Below, piece by piece: positions 10,102-18,779 of a DNA stretch of 64,000 nucleotides. Source of the stretch: Novosphingobium flavum. Lineage in GTDB: Bacteria > Pseudomonadota > Alphaproteobacteria > Sphingomonadales > Sphingomonadaceae. Location of the stretch: contig NZ_JACLAW010000005.1 of NCBI RefSeq assembly GCF_014230315.1, positions 62,001 to 126,000 of the forward strand. The letters are read 5' to 3'. Every line of letters starts with the position of its first letter. The first letter of the stretch is position 1. The notes beneath the pieces were generated by a model. The model was not told the origin of the DNA, did not search any database, and saw nothing but the letters and a program-made list of their open reading frames with translations. Both the position numbers and the translations under genes were made by a program.

Positions 10102-11130
10102 ATGAGGCATCGGCAATTCGTCACGGTCAACGATGTCGCCCGGCTGGCGGGGGTGTCGCAGGCGGCCGTGTCACGCGCCTTCACCCCGGGCGCGAGCATT
10201 TCGGCGGAGAAGAAAGAGCGGATCATCCTCGCCGCCGCCGAACTGGGCTATCACCCCAACCAGCTGGCCCGTTCACTGATCCGCGGAAAGTCGAACATCG
10301 TCGGGGTAGGCGTGGGGGACCTCAACAATCCCTTCTTCAACCAGACCCTGCAATTGCTCTCGACTGAGCTGGACCAGATCGGACTGAAGCTGCTCCTGTT
10401 CCCCGCCCACGCGGTAACGGCGGAAGAACCGTCGATCAGCGAGATCCTGAACTATCGGCTCGATGCGCTGGTCCTGCTCTCGGTCAGCCTGACTTCGCGG
10501 CTCGCGGAAGAATGCGGCAAAGCACAGGTGCCGATCGTGCTCTATAACCGGACCACCCTGCGCGACGATGCCTCCAGCGTGACCGGCGACAATGCGCTCG
10601 GCGCGCGCACCATGGCTGCGCATCTGCTGGCCGGCGGTCATGAACGGCTGGCCTATATCGCGGGGGCCGAGGGGGCATCGACCAATATCGAGCGGGAAAG
10701 CGCCTTCTTCGCCGCGATCCGCGCGGCCGGGCTAACAGAGCCTCGCCTTGAACGGGGCAATTTCGACATGGCCGAGACCGCGGCGGCGACCCGGCGCCTG
10801 CTGGCGAGCAAGGAACGGCCCGACGCGATCTTTTGCGCCAACGACCTGATGGCGATCGCCGCGATCAACGTGGCCCGGCATGAATTCGGCCTCGAAGTGG
10901 GCCGCGAGATCTCGATCGCCGGTTACGACGACGTGCCCATGTCATCGTGGCCTGCCTTCTCGCTCACGACCTATGCCCAGGCTACACCGGACATGGTCCG
11001 CAATACCGTGAGAATTGTCTGCGCGCTTCGCGGCGATGCCACGCACCACGAACGCGTGGTCGTTCAAGGCGCGATGCGGGTCCGGGGCAGCACCCGGCCA
11101 GTCAGGCTTCCCATTTATCCGGCCGCGTGA
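10102..11130 (+). CDS. LacI-family transcriptional regulator
   Basis: The 342-residue protein has the LacI helix-turn-helix and hinge at its N-terminus (VTVNDVARLAGVSQAAVSRAF followed by GYHPNQLARSLIRGKSN). A periplasmic-binding-protein-like effector domain follows, including AYIAG and the late strand ISIAGYDDVPM. It should repress or activate nearby genes in response to a small molecule, most plausibly the divergent HisD-like/SDR pair. The ATG at 10102 places the HTH at the usual distance from the N-terminus; an in-frame ATG at 10057 would add 15 residues. The region upstream is AT-rich and shared with the divergent genes. Confidence 0.92.
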   Translation: MRHRQFVTVNDVARLAGVSQAAVSRAFTPGASISAEKKERIILAAAELGYHPNQLARSLIRGKSNIVGVGVGDLNNPFFNQTLQLLSTELDQIGLKLLLFPAHAVTAEEPSISEILNYRLDALVLLSVSLTSRLAEECGKAQVPIVLYNRTTLRDDASSVTGDNALGARTMAAHLLAGGHERLAYIAGAEGASTNIERESAFFAAIRAAGLTEPRLERGNFDMAETAAATRRLLASKERPDAIFCANDLMAIAAINVARHEFGLEVGREISIAGYDDVPMSSWPAFSLTTYAQATPDMVRNTVRIVCALRGDATHHERVVVQGAMRVRGSTRPVRLPIYPAA

Positions 11131-11449
11131 TGCGACGAACGGCAGGGCCGGGCAGGGCCCGCCGCGACCGGTGCTGCCAGCCATCGAGCCAGGATTGAGG
11201 CGCGGGCAGTCGCGGCCCCGATCGTTGTAAACCCCGCGCGACCCAATTGGACGGAGAGCAGGTCCCGGATGTCGTCGTCGTCGTGCGGGCAAGTTCTCCG
11301 GGCATGGATCTGATAATCATCACGCATGATGATGCTTGGAATCAGGAAATATCGCTTTTTATCATTCCTGGCAATGATTACACCCAGCGCAATAACCAAA
11401 CTACAATCCAGCCGTTGCTGAACAACGGTGCTGGGAAGAGGGCCCTGAC
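11131..11449. other. Intergenic region before TonB receptor
   Basis: These 319 bases hold no convincing gene. The first part is GC-rich. The second, from about 11300, is AT-rich and probably holds the receptor promoter, including an inverted repeat at 11316-11333. A purine-rich ribosome binding site (GGGAAGAGGG) precedes the receptor ATG. Confidence 0.5.
11316..11333. promoter_or_regulatory. Inverted repeat ATCATC-N6-GATGAT upstream of receptor gene
   Basis: Two exact 6-bp arms are separated by six bases, about 117 bases upstream of the receptor start in an AT-rich tract. It may be a regulator binding site. No other copy was located, so this is weak. Confidence 0.3.
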
Positions 11450-14400
11450 ATGACGCATAGGTTTGCTACGCTGCTCGCTGGCGTGAGTTTGTTCGCAGTT
11501 TCACCGCTTCACGCACAGGAAGCGGCGCGCGAGCCGACCGACGGCACGAAATCCGCCGCGACCTCTCAAGCCGATGAAGGTTCCGAGGCGATCATCGTCA
11601 CTGGCTCTCGCGTGATCAAGAACGGCAACGACAGTCCGACGCCGGTAACGATCATCTCTGCTGACTCGCTTGCTCAATCCAAGCCCACGACCGTGTTCGA
11701 AGCGCTGCTTGAGCAGCCGCTGTTCGCGGGCAGCGGCGGCGGCAAGGTCGGTGGTCGCACCGGCCAGGGCGGCAACAACAACTCGATCGCCTCGCTCAAT
11801 CTGCGCGGCCTGGGGTCGACGCGCAGCCTCGTTCTGCTCGACGGCAAGCGGGTGCCGCCGCAGAATCTCGACGGTTCGACCGACCTTAACCAGATTCCCG
11901 AGATGCTGCTGGGCCGCGTGGACCTGCAAACCGGCGGGTCTTCGGCAGTCTATGGTTCGGACGCGATCACCGGTGTGGTCAACTTCATCCTCGATCGCAA
12001 GTTCACTGGTATCAAGCTGACCGCCAGCAGCGGTATTTCGCAGCGCGGGGACGAGCCGATCTACGATGTCGGGGCGGCTTTCGGCACCAATCTGCTGGGC
12101 GATCGCGGCCACTTCATGGCCAGCGTCCAGTATCGCAATGACGCGGGGCTCCAGCGTACCGACCGTGAAAACATCCAGAAGCTGGGCGGCCCGCCGTGGT
12201 CAATGCAGGGCAATGGCTGCCTTTCGTCGAGCGTGGCCTGCGTGCCCTATTTCATCTCGCAGGATGCGCGTGACGGACTGGGGACCTTTGGCGGCCTGAT
12301 CAACAGCACCTCGGCCAATCCGTTCAATCGCTACGATTTTACCCAGAATGGAATCGCCACGCCGTTCGTTGGCGGCACCGCCGTCGCCGGCAGCAACAAC
12401 CAGATCGGCGGTAACGGCGCCTACAACGGCCAGCAGGTCAGCCTGGCCGCACAGCTCAAGATGCTCCAGGCTTTTGCCCGGTTCGATTACGACCTTACCG
12501 ACAACCTCCACTTCTACGTGTCGGGTTATTACAACCGCATCAACCAGCACACCGATCTGAACAGCCAGCGGGCCAACGGCGCGAGCGCTGTCACCGGCAC
12601 GACCAATGGCTTCAAGCTTCGCTCGGACAACGCCTTCCTGCCCGATTTCATGCGCACCGGCATGCAGACCGCAGGGATCACCACCTTCAATCTCGGCAAG
12701 TATTTCGACGTCGCCGGCAGCCCGCCGTTCAACATCGATTGGACCAACACCAACCGCTACATCACAGCTGGCCTCGAGGGTAAGCTGGGTGGCGGATGGA
12801 ACTGGGAAGTCGCCTATGTCGGCAGCCGGGTGACCCAGAAGAACGTCGCCAACGAAACCTGGAGCACGGCGCGCCTGCTTGCCTCGCTCGATTCGGTGCT
12901 GGTCAACGGTGTGCCGACCTGCTGGGTCAACACCCAGGCCCAGTATACGGCCAACTTCCCCGGCTGCGTTCCGATCAACCCCTTTGGTCCGACTTCGCTG
13001 ACCAAGGCGCAGCACGATTACATCGTGCAGCCGACCGACTACATCGGCACCACCACGCTGATGGATTTCTCGGGCAGCATCAATGGTTCGCCCTTCAGCA
13101 CTTGGGCTGGCCCGGTCAACGTTGCCGTCTCGGCCGAATACCGCAAGCTGGGCTACGAGCTCGTCAGCAACGGCCCGGTTGCCAACGTCGTCGCGCTCGA
13201 TTGTAACGCGCTCGGCCTGCTTCCGGCGCGTACCTCGTGCGTGCAGCCGTCGTCGACCAACATCGGCACCGCGCCGACCTGGCCGAATGGTACCGCCGGT
13301 CGTTCGCCGGTGTCGCAGAAGGTTTCCGAAATCGCCGGCGAAGCCGATGTCCCGCTTATCACGGGCAAGTCTTTCGCGGACGACGTGCGCCTCAGCGGTG
13401 CGGTGCGCTATGCTGACTACTCATCGACCGGCAGCGTCAACTATCTGGAACCCTACAAGACTGCAAAGTTCCATGCCCTGACCTGGAAAGCGGGGCTCGT
13501 CTGGCGGTTCAACGACATGCTGACCTTGCGGGCCACGCATTCGAAGGATTTCCGGGCGCCTAATCTCGCCGACCTTTACCTGCCGGGCCGCACCCAGGGC
13601 CTGGCGACCGTGACCGATTTCCTGACTGGCGCAATAGCGGGTCAGAACGGTTACAACCCGAACCAGCAGGTTGGCGGCAATCCTAACCTGAAGCCCGAGA
13701 ACAGCCGCACCACCACGGTCGGGATCGTCCTCAAGCCCGCGCACAATTTCAGCGTCGCGCTTGATTACTACAACATCAAGATCGATAACGCGATCACGAC
13801 GATCGACGGCGGGTCGCAGGCCGTCCAGAAGGCCTGCTACGACAGCGGTGGCTCTTCGCCGTTCTGCTCGCTGCAGGTGCGCCCGTCGGGCTACACCAAC
13901 ACCTCGACGGCCAACAATGCGACGCTGTGGTACACGGCATCGCCGCTCAACATCGCGAAGCTGAGCACGCACGGGCTCGATCTCGAGATGAACTATGCCA
14001 CCGAACTGGCCGGGCAGCCCCTGTCGCTGCGCTTCCTGGGTTCGTGGCAGCCGACCCTGCGTTCGGAAGCTCCGCCCTCGACGCCGACCGACGCCGCCGG
14101 CGTTTCGATCGCCAAGCTGCGTCTGCAGGGGATGATCCGCTACAACCTGACCGACAAGATCCGCCTTGACTGGTCGACCCGTTGGCGCAGTGGCCTCAAG
14201 AACGTCGATCCGCTGCTGGGGGCGCAGGTCGCGCCGGGCTCGCTCGATGTTGCTTCGGCCTCGTTCTCGAACCTGAACATCTCGTTCCAGCCGCAACCGA
14301 ACTACGAGTTCTACTTCAACGTGCAGAACGTGTTCGACAAGACCCCGCCGACCTACGTGCCGATCGCCGGTACGAGCGCTCTTGCGAGCGGCGCGGGAAC

Positions 14401-14476
14401 CGGCGGCGTCGGGTTCTATCCTTCGGACGACGGGATCGGCCGGTACTTCATCGTCGGCGTACGCATGAAGTTCTGA
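11450..14476 (+). CDS. TonB-dependent receptor
   Basis: This is a full-length receptor of 1008 residues. The signal peptide MTHRFATLLAGVSLFAVSPLHAQ is followed by the plug-domain start (IIVTGSRVIKNGN), with the plug landmarks LNLRGLGSTRSLVLLDGKR and GGSSAVYGSDAITGVVNF. The barrel ends in GRYFIVGVRMKF with a terminal phenylalanine. It imports an unknown ligand across the outer membrane. A cysteine pair at bases 13835-13867 lies in the loop motif CYDSGGSSPFCSLQ shared with paralogues here. A PepSY membrane protein and a secreted carboxylesterase follow, which suggests that the ligand is chemically processed after uptake. A stem-loop just after the stop may reduce read-through. Confidence 0.96.
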   Translation: MTHRFATLLAGVSLFAVSPLHAQEAAREPTDGTKSAATSQADEGSEAIIVTGSRVIKNGNDSPTPVTIISADSLAQSKPTTVFEALLEQPLFAGSGGGKVGGRTGQGGNNNSIASLNLRGLGSTRSLVLLDGKRVPPQNLDGSTDLNQIPEMLLGRVDLQTGGSSAVYGSDAITGVVNFILDRKFTGIKLTASSGISQRGDEPIYDVGAAFGTNLLGDRGHFMASVQYRNDAGLQRTDRENIQKLGGPPWSMQGNGCLSSSVACVPYFISQDARDGLGTFGGLINSTSANPFNRYDFTQNGIATPFVGGTAVAGSNNQIGGNGAYNGQQVSLAAQLKMLQAFARFDYDLTDNLHFYVSGYYNRINQHTDLNSQRANGASAVTGTTNGFKLRSDNAFLPDFMRTGMQTAGITTFNLGKYFDVAGSPPFNIDWTNTNRYITAGLEGKLGGGWNWEVAYVGSRVTQKNVANETWSTARLLASLDSVLVNGVPTCWVNTQAQYTANFPGCVPINPFGPTSLTKAQHDYIVQPTDYIGTTTLMDFSGSINGSPFSTWAGPVNVAVSAEYRKLGYELVSNGPVANVVALDCNALGLLPARTSCVQPSSTNIGTAPTWPNGTAGRSPVSQKVSEIAGEADVPLITGKSFADDVRLSGAVRYADYSSTGSVNYLEPYKTAKFHALTWKAGLVWRFNDMLTLRATHSKDFRAPNLADLYLPGRTQGLATVTDFLTGAIAGQNGYNPNQQVGGNPNLKPENSRTTTVGIVLKPAHNFSVALDYYNIKIDNAITTIDGGSQAVQKACYDSGGSSPFCSLQVRPSGYTNTSTANNATLWYTASPLNIAKLSTHGLDLEMNYATELAGQPLSLRFLGSWQPTLRSEAPPSTPTDAAGVSIAKLRLQGMIRYNLTDKIRLDWSTRWRSGLKNVDPLLGAQVAPGSLDVASASFSNLNISFQPQPNYEFYFNVQNVFDKTPPTYVPIAGTSALASGAGTGGVGFYPSDDGIGRYFIVGVRMKF

Positions 14477-14495
14477 TCTTCGCCGTCGCTTGCCT

Positions 14496-14529
14496 ATGCC
14501 GACGCGTACTTTCCTGTGCGCGTCGGCAT
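14496..14529 (+). terminator. Stem-loop after receptor gene
   Basis: An 11-bp perfect stem (ATGCCGACGCG and its complement) encloses a 12-base loop 20 bases after the receptor stop. Imperfect pairing continues on both sides. There is no T-run, so it may act as a processing or attenuation hairpin between the highly expressed receptor and the PepSY gene. Confidence 0.45.
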
Positions 14530-14625
14530 GGGCGAAGCGAAGGGGATCACGCAGGGGCACCGGCCGGGTTCAAGGTCGGGCCGGCGGCTCTTGCTTAAGC
14601 GGACAGGTTTGCGGAAAGGGTTGAG

Positions 14626-15831
14626 ATGCTGCGTTGGCACCGAATGTGCGCGGTTTTTGGTTCGATCCTGATCCTCTGGGTCGTGCTGACCGGCACCGGC
14701 ATCCAACTTTCAGACATGCGCGCCCTGCTGATGCATGCGCCGGCATCCGATCCCGACATGCAGAAGATGCGCCAATGGCACACCGGCCCGGGCAACTTCG
14801 TCGTGCTGCAGTGGCCGGACTACACGGCCCGGCCGCTGCCGTCCGATCTCAACCCCGAGCTCGCCTTGCGCAAGACCGCCGATCTGGCGCGCGCGGCGGT
14901 TCCGGGCGCTCCAATGAAGACCGTGGAATTGCGCATGGCCGGCGACACCGTGGCCGGTTACGCGCAGATGGGCGATAAGCGCCTGATCTTCGACCTTGCC
15001 AGCGGAATGCGGCTGCCCGACCGTTTCCTGCCACTCAAGCCGATCACATCGGATTTCGGGTCTCCGCGCCAAACCTTCAAGAAGCTCCATCGCTTCGTGT
15101 TCGCCGGCACCTGGGCAATCGCACTGGGCCTGGTCGGAGGCCTTGCCATAGGCTTCCTGATCGTGACCGGATCGATCCACTTTTACCGGCTGTGGCGTGC
15201 GCGCAAGAAGATTGGCAGGGCCTCGCTGTTCTGGAAAGGCGGCAGTTGGTGGCGGGTGCTGCACCGGTGGATCTCGGTCGGCGCGGGGGTTCTGATCGTC
15301 TGGTTGATCGGAACGGGAATAGTCCTTTCCGCCAACAACGTGGGCCAGTTGATCAATCTTCAGATCAAGACCGGGTCGACCGGAAAGTCGGGCGAGACGG
15401 CCGATGTCTCATCGCCCATCCAGGATGCGGATATTGCTTCGTTTACTGCTGTCAGCCTTGCCGCATTCAATCAAGGGCATCCGGGCACCGCGATGAAGGT
15501 CCTGCGTCTGCGCTATTACGCCGGTTATGCCCAGGCAGTGATCATTGCGGCGGACAAGAATACCAGCCAGCTGGTCTACAACGCAAAGACCGGCGCGCCG
15601 ATGACGCTGTCCGAGCCGGGCTATCCCGATACCTATTATCCGACTGGGTGGGAGGGCAATCAGGTGCTCAAGCGCCTGCATCGTGGCGATTCCGCGGGAA
15701 TGCTCGGGCGCTGGCTGGTCACGCTGGCCGCCCTGTCAGTCTGTTATCTGTCGATTTCGGGCGTGGTGATCTACCTCAAGGAATGGCGGCGACGGCGCAA
15801 ATCGGGGCGCGGCGCGTTCATCTGGAAATAG
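14626..15831 (+). CDS. PepSY-associated membrane protein
   Basis: The 401-residue inner-membrane protein has about four membrane spans (near residues 8-30, 150-185, 210-230 and 355-380) and two large periplasmic parts. It fits the PepSY-associated TM family. Conserved features include RWHRM at the N-terminus, LHRFVFAGTWAI, the RVLHRWISVGAGVLI segment and a basic C-terminal tail. Members next to TonB receptors are often linked to reductive release of metal from siderophores, but the substrate here is unproven. It lies between the receptor and a carboxylesterase in one direction, so all three may form an operon. The start at 14626 begins the first hydrophobic span. Confidence 0.82.
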   Translation: MLRWHRMCAVFGSILILWVVLTGTGIQLSDMRALLMHAPASDPDMQKMRQWHTGPGNFVVLQWPDYTARPLPSDLNPELALRKTADLARAAVPGAPMKTVELRMAGDTVAGYAQMGDKRLIFDLASGMRLPDRFLPLKPITSDFGSPRQTFKKLHRFVFAGTWAIALGLVGGLAIGFLIVTGSIHFYRLWRARKKIGRASLFWKGGSWWRVLHRWISVGAGVLIVWLIGTGIVLSANNVGQLINLQIKTGSTGKSGETADVSSPIQDADIASFTAVSLAAFNQGHPGTAMKVLRLRYYAGYAQAVIIAADKNTSQLVYNAKTGAPMTLSEPGYPDTYYPTGWEGNQVLKRLHRGDSAGMLGRWLVTLAALSVCYLSISGVVIYLKEWRRRRKSGRGAFIWK

Positions 15832-15893
15832 GCCGGGCGGGCGCTTCGAGCGCTCGTCGGAGAGTGATCATTTCGATTCTGGGAGCCAACAAA

Positions 15894-17507
15894 ATGAAGC
15901 GCTTGATTGGGTTGCTGCCGCTTACCTTTGGACTGATGGTGCCCGCTTCCGCGATGGCTGCGATCACTGGCCCCGTGCGGATCGAAGGCGGACCGGTTCG
16001 CGGCACGACCGCCGGCGAACCGCAGGTGTCGGTCTTCTGGGGGCTGCCCTATGCCGCCGCGCCGGTGGGCCCCATGCGCTTTCGTCCACCGCAGCCGGTG
16101 AAGGGCTGGCGCGGGACACGTTCGGCCGAGCGGCCCGGCCCGATCTGCCCGCAGGTATTCAAGCAGAATATCGCCGGGATGAAGATCGACGAGGATTGCC
16201 TCAACCTCGACGTCTGGACCGCGGCATCGAGCGGCCGGGAACGCCGGCCGGTGATGGTCTGGTTCCATGGCGGAACGCGCGGGGCGGGGGCGAGTTCGGA
16301 TCCGATTTTCAACGGGGCGGCGCTGGCCAAAAAAGGTGTCGTCGTCGTCGTCGTCAACTATCGCGGCGGTCCGCTTGGTCTGCTGGCGACGCCCGAATTG
16401 TCTCGTGAGAGCGGCCACGCCGCATCGGGCAACTACGGCCTGATGGACAACATCGCGGCGCTCAAGTGGGTGCAGCGCAACATTGCCGCGTTCGGCGGTG
16501 ATCCGGCGCGGGTGACCATCTTTGGCGAATCCTTCGGGGCGGGCATCGTCAATTTCCTCAGCCTTACGCCCATGACGAAAGGCCTGTTCAAGCGGCAGAT
16601 CACGCAGAGCCATGCACTTTACCCGCGCGATCCCGTGCTGCTCGACAACGCCACCCGCTACATCCCCTCGCTCGCCGAAGCGGAGGCGGCAGGGACAAAG
16701 TTCATGGAGGTCGTCGGAGCCAAGTCGACCGCCGATCTGCGCGCGATGCCGTGGCCGAAGCTCTACGAGGGCTTCACCAAGACATTCAACCTCATTCCCT
16801 GGGCCTTCAACATCGACGGCTACGTCTTGCCGCGCAATTTCACCGAAACCTACGCCGCCGGAACGCACGCCGATGTCGAGGCGCTGACTGGCGAGAACCG
16901 TGACGAGAATGGAGGGGCGCCGGACACGGCCTTCGATTTCGTTGCGGCAGGAAAGGGCAAGCCGCCCGCCAACACCATCTCCTTGCGCCCGCTGCCGGAC
17001 TACCTTGCTTTTGTCGATCGAAAGTATGGGCCGATGAAGGACGAATTCCTGCGTCACTATCCGGCTGGCGACCCGCGCGAGGCTTTCCAGTCGTCCAATC
17101 GCGCGATCCGCGACAACTCGCAGATCTCGCCGTGGATGTGGGCGCATTCATTCACCGGCAATCGAAAGAAGCCGGTCTTTGTCTACATGTTCACCAAGGC
17201 GCCGCCGGGGCCGGATCGTGACATGGTGGGCGCCTATCATGGCGCCGACGTGCGCTATGTCTTCAACAATCCGCTTCCTGATTGGAATTCCGAGGATCGC
17301 CGCGTCGCAGACATGATGTCTTCCTATTGGGTCAACTTCGCCCGAACCGGCAACCCCAATGGACCTGGCTTGCCAGCATGGCGGGCCTACGATGGCAACG
17401 TGCGGCAGACCATGGAACTTGGTGGGCGCTTCGGCCCCATGCCGTTCCCCGATCCCAAGCTGGTCGATTTCTGGCAACGCTTCTACGCTAGCCAGCCGGC
17501 TCGCTAG
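15894..17507 (+). CDS. Secreted type B carboxylesterase
   Basis: The 537-residue product has a signal peptide (MKRLIGLLPLTFGLMVPASAMA) and the carboxylesterase type B fold. The N-terminal FWGLPYAAAPVGPMRFRPP is present, along with EDCLNLDVW, the nucleophile elbow GESFGAG (Ser213) and a late GAYHGADVRYVF histidine. It would hydrolyse carboxylic esters in the periplasm. The oxyanion-hole motif reads HGGTRGAG rather than the common HGGG form, a small departure. The start at 15894 is chosen because the signal peptide begins there; in-frame codons upstream lie inside the PepSY gene. It probably works downstream of the receptor at 11450. Confidence 0.9.
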   Translation: MKRLIGLLPLTFGLMVPASAMAAITGPVRIEGGPVRGTTAGEPQVSVFWGLPYAAAPVGPMRFRPPQPVKGWRGTRSAERPGPICPQVFKQNIAGMKIDEDCLNLDVWTAASSGRERRPVMVWFHGGTRGAGASSDPIFNGAALAKKGVVVVVVNYRGGPLGLLATPELSRESGHAASGNYGLMDNIAALKWVQRNIAAFGGDPARVTIFGESFGAGIVNFLSLTPMTKGLFKRQITQSHALYPRDPVLLDNATRYIPSLAEAEAAGTKFMEVVGAKSTADLRAMPWPKLYEGFTKTFNLIPWAFNIDGYVLPRNFTETYAAGTHADVEALTGENRDENGGAPDTAFDFVAAGKGKPPANTISLRPLPDYLAFVDRKYGPMKDEFLRHYPAGDPREAFQSSNRAIRDNSQISPWMWAHSFTGNRKKPVFVYMFTKAPPGPDRDMVGAYHGADVRYVFNNPLPDWNSEDRRVADMMSSYWVNFARTGNPNGPGLPAWRAYDGNVRQTMELGGRFGPMPFPDPKLVDFWQRFYASQPAR

Positions 17508-17794
17508 GGCTGGAAGGCGGGCATGCCATGATGCGTCCGGGATTCGCCATTGCCGATTGACGCAGCCGCCGGTCAAGCCACAGTTCCAGGCAGACCGGCG
17601 GGCCGAGGCGATCGGTGCCGATGACGATTGTACCGGCGCCACTGCCGATCGAAGCGTCGGCGCATCGGGCGCGGCGCGGGACGACGATCCGTCCTGAACC
17701 TTCACGCGCGATAGAGCCGCGGGATTGATAGAAATTCGTCGGGGGAATTGGCGCAATATTGCAGCAATCCATCGCGCTCGCTAATATCTTGCCG

Positions 17795-18679
17795 ATGATA
17801 TCGGAACTCAGGACCTTCGTCGCGGTCGCGCGCCACGGCACTTTCCTTGCGGCGGGCGAAAAGATCGGCCTGACGCAATCGGCGGTAAGTGGGCAGATAA
17901 AACGACTGGAAGAACTGCTCGGTTTCAGCCTGTTCGATCGTACCGGGCGATCGGCGGTGATGACCGTGACCGGGGCCTATACGCTGGAACGCGTCAAGGT
18001 CATTCTCGCCTTGATCGATGCCCTTCCGGACGCAGACGACGAGACCGGGACACTCAGAATTGGCTCGATCCAATCGCAAATCCCGCTGCTGAGCGGGATC
18101 CTGGGCCAATTTCGTGAGCGTTACCCGAAGTTTCGCGTTCACGTATCGACCGACCATTCGATCCAGTTGCTGAGTCAGGTCGATGCGGGCGAGCTTGATT
18201 TCGCGATAGTGCGAACTCCGTTCGACTTCCCGCCCGAACTTCTCTGGCACTCGTTGTTGCGTGAGCCCTATGTGCTGATCGCCCCCGCGTCGGTCTCCGG
18301 GGATGACTGGCAGGAACTGCTCAAGACGCAGCCCTTCCTGAGGCAGGATCGGCTTTCATTCGGTGGGCGGCAGATCAATCGCTTTCTGCAGAGCCTGCCT
18401 TTTGACGTTCTCGACACGATTGAAATGCCCGGCAGCGCAATGATCAAGATGGTCGAAAGCGGGTTTGGCGTCGCCATCATTTCCTTGGCTGAATCGCATC
18501 GCCCCCTCCCGCAGGGTGTGCGTGCAATTTCGCTCAACCGGCCCGATTTCGTGCGCGAAGTGGGGCTGATCCAACGGCGCAAGGGCGCGCGTTCGCCGGC
18601 GGTGGACTATCTTGTCGACTGTCTGCTGACGTCTGCCGAGGTTCGACCGGAGGCGGGCATTACCTCCAGAGAGACGTGA
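17795..18679 (+). CDS. LysR-family regulator
   Basis: This is a conventional single-HTH LysR protein of 294 residues. The N-terminal winged helix reads MISELRTFVAVARHGTFLAAG and then GLTQSAVSGQIKRLEELLG, and a periplasmic-binding-like effector domain follows. The ATG at 17795 is chosen; a TTG 36 bases upstream would add 12 residues ahead of the HTH. It lies 287 bases after the carboxylesterase and is convergent with the MFS gene of the lactonase cluster, so it could regulate either side. The usual divergent target gene is absent. Confidence 0.9.
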   Translation: MISELRTFVAVARHGTFLAAGEKIGLTQSAVSGQIKRLEELLGFSLFDRTGRSAVMTVTGAYTLERVKVILALIDALPDADDETGTLRIGSIQSQIPLLSGILGQFRERYPKFRVHVSTDHSIQLLSQVDAGELDFAIVRTPFDFPPELLWHSLLREPYVLIAPASVSGDDWQELLKTQPFLRQDRLSFGGRQINRFLQSLPFDVLDTIEMPGSAMIKMVESGFGVAIISLAESHRPLPQGVRAISLNRPDFVREVGLIQRRKGARSPAVDYLVDCLLTSAEVRPEAGITSRET

Positions 18680-18723
18680 TCGATGCCTTGATTTTTGTCC
18701 TGATCATCATGCCTCGGAATTGA

Positions 18724-18756
18724 GGGGTGATCATGCCGCGCGGGCACGATCACTCC
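18724..18756. terminator. Hairpin between convergent LysR and MFS genes
   Basis: Arms around GTGATCATGCC and GGCACGATCAC pair with one mismatch around a 5-base loop, and a few G-C/G-U pairs extend the base. It lies in the 100-base gap between two convergent stop codons, the usual place for a bidirectional terminator. No T-run is present on either side. Confidence 0.45.
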
Positions 18757-18779
18757 CAGATCATCCAATCTTGATGCCG

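Noticed and set aside
15771..17147. Minus-strand frame opposite the carboxylesterase
   Set aside because: No motif, arginine-rich composition, and complete overlap with a gene with an intact GESFGAG and signal peptide.
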